Made by a program: the position numbers and the translations under genes. Positions 48,593 to 53,542 of a DNA stretch of 53,542 bases are shown in pieces. Source of the DNA: Catenulispora pinistramenti (GTDB taxonomy: Bacteria; Actinomycetota; Actinomycetes; Streptomycetales; Catenulisporaceae); assembly GCF_018274385.1 (NCBI RefSeq), contig NZ_JAAFYZ010000053.1:1-53542 (forward strand). The letters are read 5' to 3'. The stretch's first letter is position 1. Each line of letters begins with the position of its first letter. The notes beneath the pieces are model-generated. The model was not told the origin of the DNA. It ran no database searches and saw only the letters and a list, made by a program, of their open reading frames with translations.

Positions 48593-50779
48593 TCAGGACC
48601 GCGCGGGGGTTTCGGCGTCCCGCACCGGGGTGGCGTCAGCGGCATCCTGCTTATGCCACAGCGCGCTGGGCCACCAGATACGACGGCCGATGTCGAGGTT
48701 CAGGGCGGTCACCATGACCGAACGGACGATGACGGTGTCGACGAGGACGCCGAAGGCGACCGCGAACCCGAGTTCGGCGAACTGGGTCAACGGCAGGGTG
48801 CCCAGGACGGCGAAGGTGCCGGCGAGGACGATGCCGGCAGAGGTGATGACACCACCGGTGGACGCCAGGCCGCGCAACGTGGCGGGACGTGTTCCCACGC
48901 TGTGGGCTTCTTCTCGGATCCGAGTCATCAAGAAGATGTTGTAGTCGATCCCCAATGCGATCAGGAAGACGAAGACGTAGAGCGGGAATGAGTTGTCCTC
49001 GGCCCCGAAGTGGAAGACGTGCCGGAACACCAACGCGCTCACGCCCAGGGTGGTGGCACAGGACAGCACGACCGTGCCGATCAGCAGCAGCGGGCTCACC
49101 AACGCGCGCAGCAGGAGGATCAGGATGGCGAGCACCACGGCCAGGACGATGGGCGCGATCAGCTCGCGGTCGTGCTCGCTGGCGCTTCTGGCGTCCAGGT
49201 TCATGGCGCTGTCCCCGCCCACCTTGGCGTCCGCGCCCGCGATGGCGTGCACCGCGGTGCGGGCGTTTCGCACGGTGACATAGGCCGCCGAACTGTCCGG
49301 CGCACCGGTGAGCGTCGCCTCCTGATACGCGTACCCGTCCTTCAGCACGGGCGCGGTGACGGTGCCCGAGGCGATGCCGGGCACCGTCTGCAGTGCCTGG
49401 TGCACCTGGTCCGCGCTCCCCGCACGTGCGGTGATCACCAGCGGGCTGGCGACCGCCGCGTCGAAGTGGCGGGCGACGGCGGCGTTGCCGACCACCGAGT
49501 CCTGGGTGGCCGTGAACTCCTGGGCTACCGACAGGCCGCCGGAGTGCAGTTGCCCGATGCCGATGGCCCCCACGGCGAGGACCAGCGCGGTGCCGATCCA
49601 GGCCAGGCGTGGCCGGCGGGCGATCCGGTCGCCGACGGCGGCCCAACGGCCCACGTTCGCGTGCTCGCCGCCGCCGACGCGGGGAACGGAGGGCCAGAAG
49701 ATCCACCGGCCGCAGACGACCATGAGCAGGGGGAACAAGGTGAGCATCACCAGGGCACCGACCACGATGCCGACCGCGAACACCGGCCCGAGGCCCCTGG
49801 TGGCGTTCATGTCGGCGAAACTGAGGCAGAGCATGCTGATCGCGACGGTGGCCGCACTGGCGATCACCGCGGGCCCGGAACGGCGCAGGGCGACCGACAT
49901 GGCCTCGGCGCGGCTGTCGTGGTTGCGCAACTCTTCGCGGTAGCGGGCGATCAGCAGGAGCGAGTAGTCGGTGGTGGCACCGAAGACGAGAATGGTGAGG
50001 ATGCCGGCGCCGTCGGAGCTGACCGTCAGTCCGGCATGGGCCGCGAGCAGGTAGATGATCCCCTGCGCCACTGTCAGCGCGATGCCCGCGCAGATGATGG
50101 GGAACAGCCACAGCACCGGGCTGCGGTAGGTCAGCAGCAGGATGGCGATGACGACGACGAGCGTGGAGTACAGCAGGGTGCTGTCGATGCCGCCGACCGC
50201 TTTGCTCAGGTCGGCCGAGTAGCCCGCGGGTCCCGCGACATGGATCGCGAGGCCGGCCGGCGCCTGGTTCGCGGCGACGCCGCGCAGCGCGGTCACCGCG
50301 CCTTTGGCCTTGGACAGGGAGTTCTGACCGAGGTTGAGCGGGACCACCGTCTCGGCAGCCTGGCCGTCGGTGGAGAACTGCGGACCGAAGACCTGCCCGC
50401 TGAGGTCGGTGCGAGTGCCGTACTGCTTGGCGTCGGCCGTGGCCTTGGCCCGGTCCTGCGCCGTCAGGCCGCTCGCGCGCTCGTAGACGATGACGGCCGG
50501 CACCGTGTCCGGATTCTGGAACAGCGACTGGATCTTGTAGACCTGGGTGGACTCCGCGCTGCTGGGCAGGGACTGCTCGACCGTGTTCTTCTCAGCGCCG
50601 GAGAGCTTGCCGGAGAAGCCGGCCGTGGTGCCGATGACGATCAGCCACAGCACCACCACCAGATAGATCACCCGGCGGCGCCGGAACGGGAGGAAGGTGC
50701 TGCGCGCCGACTGCGACGGCGCCGTTCCGACGGGCGCCGCGGCGGACGATTCTGACGAGGGAGGTCGTTGTGCCGTCAT
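48593..50779 (-). CDS. MMPL/RND-type exporter
   Basis: A 728-aa transporter with 12 predicted TM helices in the MmpL/SecDF plan: TM1 near residue 30 (VIYLVVVLWLIVIGTTAGFS), a large extracellular loop, TM 2-6 with FGATTDYSLLLIARYREELR, a second loop, then TM 7-12 with FLIALGIDYNIFLMTRIREE. The two Asp-Tyr motifs are the proton-relay signature of the family. Start is the ATG at 50779. It follows the RedY-like gene by 16 bp and probably exports the cluster's product. The S. coelicolor red cluster, as I recall it, has no MMPL at this position, so this is a difference. Confidence 0.88.
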   Translation of the reverse strand: MTAQRPPSSESSAAAPVGTAPSQSARSTFLPFRRRRVIYLVVVLWLIVIGTTAGFSGKLSGAEKNTVEQSLPSSAESTQVYKIQSLFQNPDTVPAVIVYERASGLTAQDRAKATADAKQYGTRTDLSGQVFGPQFSTDGQAAETVVPLNLGQNSLSKAKGAVTALRGVAANQAPAGLAIHVAGPAGYSADLSKAVGGIDSTLLYSTLVVVIAILLLTYRSPVLWLFPIICAGIALTVAQGIIYLLAAHAGLTVSSDGAGILTILVFGATTDYSLLLIARYREELRNHDSRAEAMSVALRRSGPAVIASAATVAISMLCLSFADMNATRGLGPVFAVGIVVGALVMLTLFPLLMVVCGRWIFWPSVPRVGGGEHANVGRWAAVGDRIARRPRLAWIGTALVLAVGAIGIGQLHSGGLSVAQEFTATQDSVVGNAAVARHFDAAVASPLVITARAGSADQVHQALQTVPGIASGTVTAPVLKDGYAYQEATLTGAPDSSAAYVTVRNARTAVHAIAGADAKVGGDSAMNLDARSASEHDRELIAPIVLAVVLAILILLLRALVSPLLLIGTVVLSCATTLGVSALVFRHVFHFGAEDNSFPLYVFVFLIALGIDYNIFLMTRIREEAHSVGTRPATLRGLASTGGVITSAGIVLAGTFAVLGTLPLTQFAELGFAVAFGVLVDTVIVRSVMVTALNLDIGRRIWWPSALWHKQDAADATPVRDAETPARS

Positions 50780-50795
50780 CGGATGGTCCGTCCTT

Positions 50796-51113
50796 TCAGG
50801 CGGCCAGGTAGCCCGGCTCGATGGGATCCCCGGAGATCTCGGACACGACCGAGGCCAGCGCGGAGAACTCGGCGCTGAGCGAACGGAACGCGCTGACCTG
50901 CATGTCCCGCTCGAAGGCCGCACGACTGCTGGCCCAGATGATCTCGAAGAAGTGGACCTTGGCATCCGGATCATCGGAGACCCGGTGCACGGTGAAGGCG
51001 TTCACGCTGGACAACTGAGGACAGGTCGCGTAGTCAGTTTCGCGGACCCAGGCCTCGAATCGGGCGGGGCTGACTCCTGGGCGAAGCCGGATGGGATGAA
51101 CGATCACGTGCAT
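50796..51113 (-). CDS. RedY-like protein (antibiotic-biosynthesis-monooxygenase fold)
   Basis: A 105-aa protein: MHVIVHPIRLRPGVSPARFE, AWVRETDYATCPQLSSVNAF, VHRVSDDPDAKVHFFEIIWA. The pattern (VIVHxIRLxPGxxPARFE, DYATCPxLxSV) is that of RedY of prodiginine clusters, a dimeric ferredoxin-like ABM fold whose exact role in prodiginine assembly is unresolved. It sits between an MMPL gene (16 bp) and the RedW-like gene (71 bp). Confidence 0.82.
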   Translation of the reverse strand: MHVIVHPIRLRPGVSPARFEAWVRETDYATCPQLSSVNAFTVHRVSDDPDAKVHFFEIIWASSRAAFERDMQVSAFRSLSAEFSALASVVSEISGDPIEPGYLAA

Positions 51114-51184
51114 GGCGACTCCATCGTCGATCGGAAACTCAGGGGTGGATGTGACACCGGACTGACGGGACTGACGCCGACCGG

Positions 51185-52348
51185 TCAGGCGCCGTGTGCG
51201 GGACGTTCAAGGCGATCGAGGCGCAAGACGCGGGCGACGTTGTTGCGCTGGATCTCGTTGCTGCCGGAGAAGATGCGGGAGGGCAGGCAGTCCCGAAGCA
51301 TCTGCTCGGCCTCGCCGTGCATGACGCCCTGCGCCCCGCGCAGCTGGATCGCGTCGAGACCGACCTGGACCGCCGCCTCGCTGACGGCGATCTTCGCCAG
51401 CGCGGCGGAGACACCGTCGACGGCACCCTGGTCGAGGTCGTGCGCGGCTTTGTAAAGGAGCAGGCGCGCTCCCTCGTATCGCAGGAGCATGTCTACGACT
51501 CGATGACTGACGGCTTGGAAGGCACCGATCGGCGTGCCGAACTGTTCGCGCTGTCGGACATAGGCGACCGTCGAGTCGATCACGCGCTTCATCGCCCCCA
51601 GGTAGACCGCGAACAAGCAGGTCCGCTCCCAGTGCATGGAAGCCGTGAAGACGCTCGCTCCCCCACCGGGTACGCCCAGGACGTGGTCCACGGGCACTGT
51701 GCAGCCGTCGAGGTGGATCTCGGCCATGGGAGATCCGTGCAGACCCACCTTGCTTTCCGGCCTGCCGATGCCCAGGCCCGGTGTTCCCGCCTCGACCAGG
51801 AACGTGGTCAGGCCGAACACGCCGCCGTCGGGTTCGGTCGCCGCCTGGACTATGAAGATGTCGGCGACCGGTGCGTTGGTGATGAAGGCCTTGACCCCGG
51901 TGATCAGGTAGTGGTCGCCGACTCGTTCGGCGCGTGTGCGCAGGTGCATCGCGTCGGACCCGGCCTCCGGCTCGGTCACCGCGTGGGCGGCTATCAACTC
52001 CCCCGAGCACAGCCCGGGCAGCCAGCGCCGCTTTTGCTCCTCGCTGCCGAAGTGCACCAGCGGGGTGACGCAGGCGAGCAAGTGCGCTGCGACGGAGAAC
52101 GCGAATCCGGTATCGCCGGTGCCTTCGCCGAGCGCCTCCAGCACGCCCGCGGTGTCCGCGGCCCCCATGCCGCTGCCGCCGTGTTCGACCGGCGCGCAGC
52201 AGCCGGTCAGTCCCAGGTCAGCGGCCGCGCGCCAGCGTGCGCGGAACTGCTCCGGATGAGGATCGGCGGCGCCGTTCAGCTTGCTGCGCGCGAAGTCGCG
52301 GACCAGGTCGCGCATCTGGTGCGTCTCGGGCTCCAGGTCGAGTTTCAT
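51185..52348 (-). CDS. Acyl-CoA dehydrogenase, RedW-like prolyl-carrier oxidase
   Basis: A 387-aa flavoprotein with the full acyl-CoA dehydrogenase plan: helical N domain, the [13 protein letters not shown] signature, [19 protein letters not shown], and the C-terminal [20 protein letters not shown] and [20 protein letters not shown]. In prodiginine, undecylprodigiosin and pyoluteorin pathways such an enzyme oxidises carrier-bound L-proline to pyrrole-2-carboxyl. The start ATG at 52348 overlaps the ketosynthase stop (ATGA). The neighbour order RedY-RedW-RedX supports the RedW assignment over a fatty-acid role. Confidence 0.83.
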   Translation of the reverse strand: MKLDLEPETHQMRDLVRDFARSKLNGAADPHPEQFRARWRAAADLGLTGCCAPVEHGGSGMGAADTAGVLEALGEGTGDTGFAFSVAAHLLACVTPLVHFGSEEQKRRWLPGLCSGELIAAHAVTEPEAGSDAMHLRTRAERVGDHYLITGVKAFITNAPVADIFIVQAATEPDGGVFGLTTFLVEAGTPGLGIGRPESKVGLHGSPMAEIHLDGCTVPVDHVLGVPGGGASVFTASMHWERTCLFAVYLGAMKRVIDSTVAYVRQREQFGTPIGAFQAVSHRVVDMLLRYEGARLLLYKAAHDLDQGAVDGVSAALAKIAVSEAAVQVGLDAIQLRGAQGVMHGEAEQMLRDCLPSRIFSGSNEIQRNNVARVLRLDRLERPAHGA

Positions 52349-53528
52349 GACACTCCGTCCGGGTGTTCTTCGATCAGGACGTGGTAATTGATGCCGCCGG
52401 TACCGAAAGAGCTCAGGGCCGCCCGCCGCGGCCGGGGCCCTCCGGCGGGCCACGGCGCGGGCCGGCGGTCGATGAAAGCGGGGATCGCGTCGAGGTCCAG
52501 TTCGGGGCTGATGGTGCCCAGGTTGGCGTTCGGCGGGAACGTGCGGGCCTGGAGGGCGAGAAGCACCCGCAGCAGGCCGGCGGCCCCGGCCGCGGCGAAG
52601 GTGTGGCCGAAGAACGACTTGGCCGAGCCCACCTGTAGGGGGCGCCGGCGCTCGCCCCCGCCGTAGACGTCGGTGACGGCCGACAGTTCGACCCGGTCGC
52701 CGACCCGGGTGCCGGTGCCGTGCGCCTCCAGGTAGTCGACCGTGTCGGGGCCGAAGCCCGCGTCGCCGAACGCCTGGCGCATGGCACGCGCCTGGCCGCC
52801 GCGGTCCGGCGCGATGAGGGAGTGGGCGTCGTTGGATCCCCCCACGCCGCGGATCACGCCGAGGATGCGGTCGCCGTCCGCCAGGGCGTCGCTGTGTCGC
52901 TTGAGCAGGAACAGCGCGCACCCGTCGCCGGGCGAGAAGCCGTCGGCTGCTTCGTCGAAGGGGGTGATCTTGCTGTGCGAGAGCAGGCCGAGCGATGAGC
53001 ACAGGATCAGATCCCGTACGTTGCAGGCCAGTTCCACACCGCCGGCGATCGCGTAGCGGGCGGTACCGCTGCGCAGGGCGCCCACCGCGAGGTCCAGCGC
53101 GGCCAGCGAGGACGCGCAGGCGGCTTCCACCGCGACCGGGACCGCGGCGAGGCGGAACTCGCCGGCGATCACGGCGGCGGTCCCGCTGGCCAGCCAGCCG
53201 TCCAGCGCGCCCGGCGCGCCCGGGTCCTCGGGGGCGCCGAACCGGCGGCGCGTCCGGGCCGCCAGCCGCCTGCGGTCTTCGCCGTCCAGGTGGGCGAGCG
53301 CGTCGAGGGCGGGGATCGCCCGGGCCGCCAGGTCCAGCTCGGCGGCGCTGTTGAGGGCTCGTTCGCGGCCCAGGCTCAGCGAGGAGCCGATGGCGATCAG
53401 GCCCGGACCGTGCAGGGACGCCGGTCGCGGTCCACCGCCGGCGAACAGCTGGGCCGCCACGGTCAGGGCCACTCGCTGCGCGGCGTCCATCGCCGTCCAC
53501 CGGCGCGGGGTGATCGGCAGTCCTGGGG
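52345..53528 (-). CDS. Beta-ketoacyl synthase, RedX-like (5' end cut at the contig edge)
   Basis: The 3' part of a ketosynthase. It shows [16 protein letters not shown] (active-site Cys), [11 protein letters not shown] (His), [20 protein letters not shown] (second His) and the C-terminal [14 protein letters not shown]. Reading backwards, the frame has no stop through [19 protein letters not shown] to base 53528, where an adapter begins, so the true start lies off the contig and the ATG at 53490 is internal. All three catalytic residues are present. In prodiginine synthesis RedX condenses pyrrolyl-carrier with malonyl-derived units. Its stop overlaps the RedW-like start. Confidence 0.82.
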
Positions 53529-53542
53529 CTGTCTCTTATACA
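53529..53542. other. Tn5/Nextera adapter sequence at the contig end (artefact)
   Basis: The last 14 bases, CTGTCTCTTATACA, are identical to the start of the Nextera transposase mosaic-end read-through. They are library sequence, not genomic. They interrupt the RedX-like gene and show that the window ends at an assembly break. Confidence 0.93.

Noticed and set aside
53488-53490. ATG taken as the ketosynthase start
   Set aside because: The frame is open upstream with ketosynthase-like residues ([14 protein letters not shown]) until the adapter; the start is off the contig.

Overview
This is high-GC DNA of a filamentous actinobacterium. GTG starts, start/stop overlaps, SARP and LuxR regulators, IdeR-type iron boxes, rare TTA codons and CWB2 surface proteins all fit Streptomycetales/Catenulisporales; I cannot name the genus with confidence. 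I see no rRNA, tRNA, CRISPR array or intact insertion sequence. The last 14 bases (53529-53542) match the Tn5/Nextera mosaic-end adapter, so the right edge is an assembly end and the last gene is cut there.

Layout. 1-4.1 kb: secreted polysaccharide deacetylase, YjbR-like protein, a C-terminally truncated alpha/beta hydrolase, and a LysR regulator with a tartrate/D-malate dehydrogenase that share an operator-like octamer. 4.2-7.3 kb: two TetR regulators and a drug-efflux MFS with a clear palindromic operator. 7.4-11.1 kb: cobF/cobK (cobalamin), class I fructose-bisphosphate aldolase, and a SnoaL-like/muconolactone-isomerase fusion. 11.2-13.7 kb: a chimeric ECF-sigma remnant, then a divergent pair of a small two-TM protein and a predicted HTH-SLOG-TIR protein, a defence-like module. 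13.7-17.3 kb: ABC exporter plus two-component system. 17.3-20.1 kb: LysR, F420-dependent NADP reductase-like protein behind five 13-bp repeats, and a frameshifted epimerase. 20.1-25.8 kb: a two-component system, MacB/FtsX-type ABC exporter and a 36-aa membrane peptide, tied together by a shared GTGCAG-TTTT-CTGCAC element. 25.8-31.3 kb: alcohol dehydrogenase remnant, CWB2 surface protein and a large secreted beta-helix protein. 31.7-36.3 kb: DUF4240-like protein (TTA codon), methyltransferase, secreted protein, MFS and a 47-aa ORF in tandem, and a double-frameshifted hypothetical gene. 36.4-45.5 kb: an iron regulon (two FecCD permeases, ATPase, two binding lipoproteins, heterodimeric ABC pair) with two iron boxes. 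45.6-46.5 kb: a peptidoglycan-hydrolase-like protein with an internal deletion.

46.9-53.5 kb is the edge of a secondary-metabolite cluster resembling the prodiginine (red) locus: SARP activator with a TTA codon, orphan LuxR regulator lacking the receiver aspartate (RedZ-like), MMPL exporter, RedY-like protein, RedW-like acyl-CoA dehydrogenase and RedX-like ketosynthase, the last running off the contig. The rest of the pathway would lie on another contig.

The two strongest leads are the HTH-SLOG-TIR/two-TM pair and this truncated red-like cluster. Many other genes show truncation, frameshift or fusion, so the first half of the window looks like a region of active decay and rearrangement. Some of the single frameshifts could instead be assembly errors.
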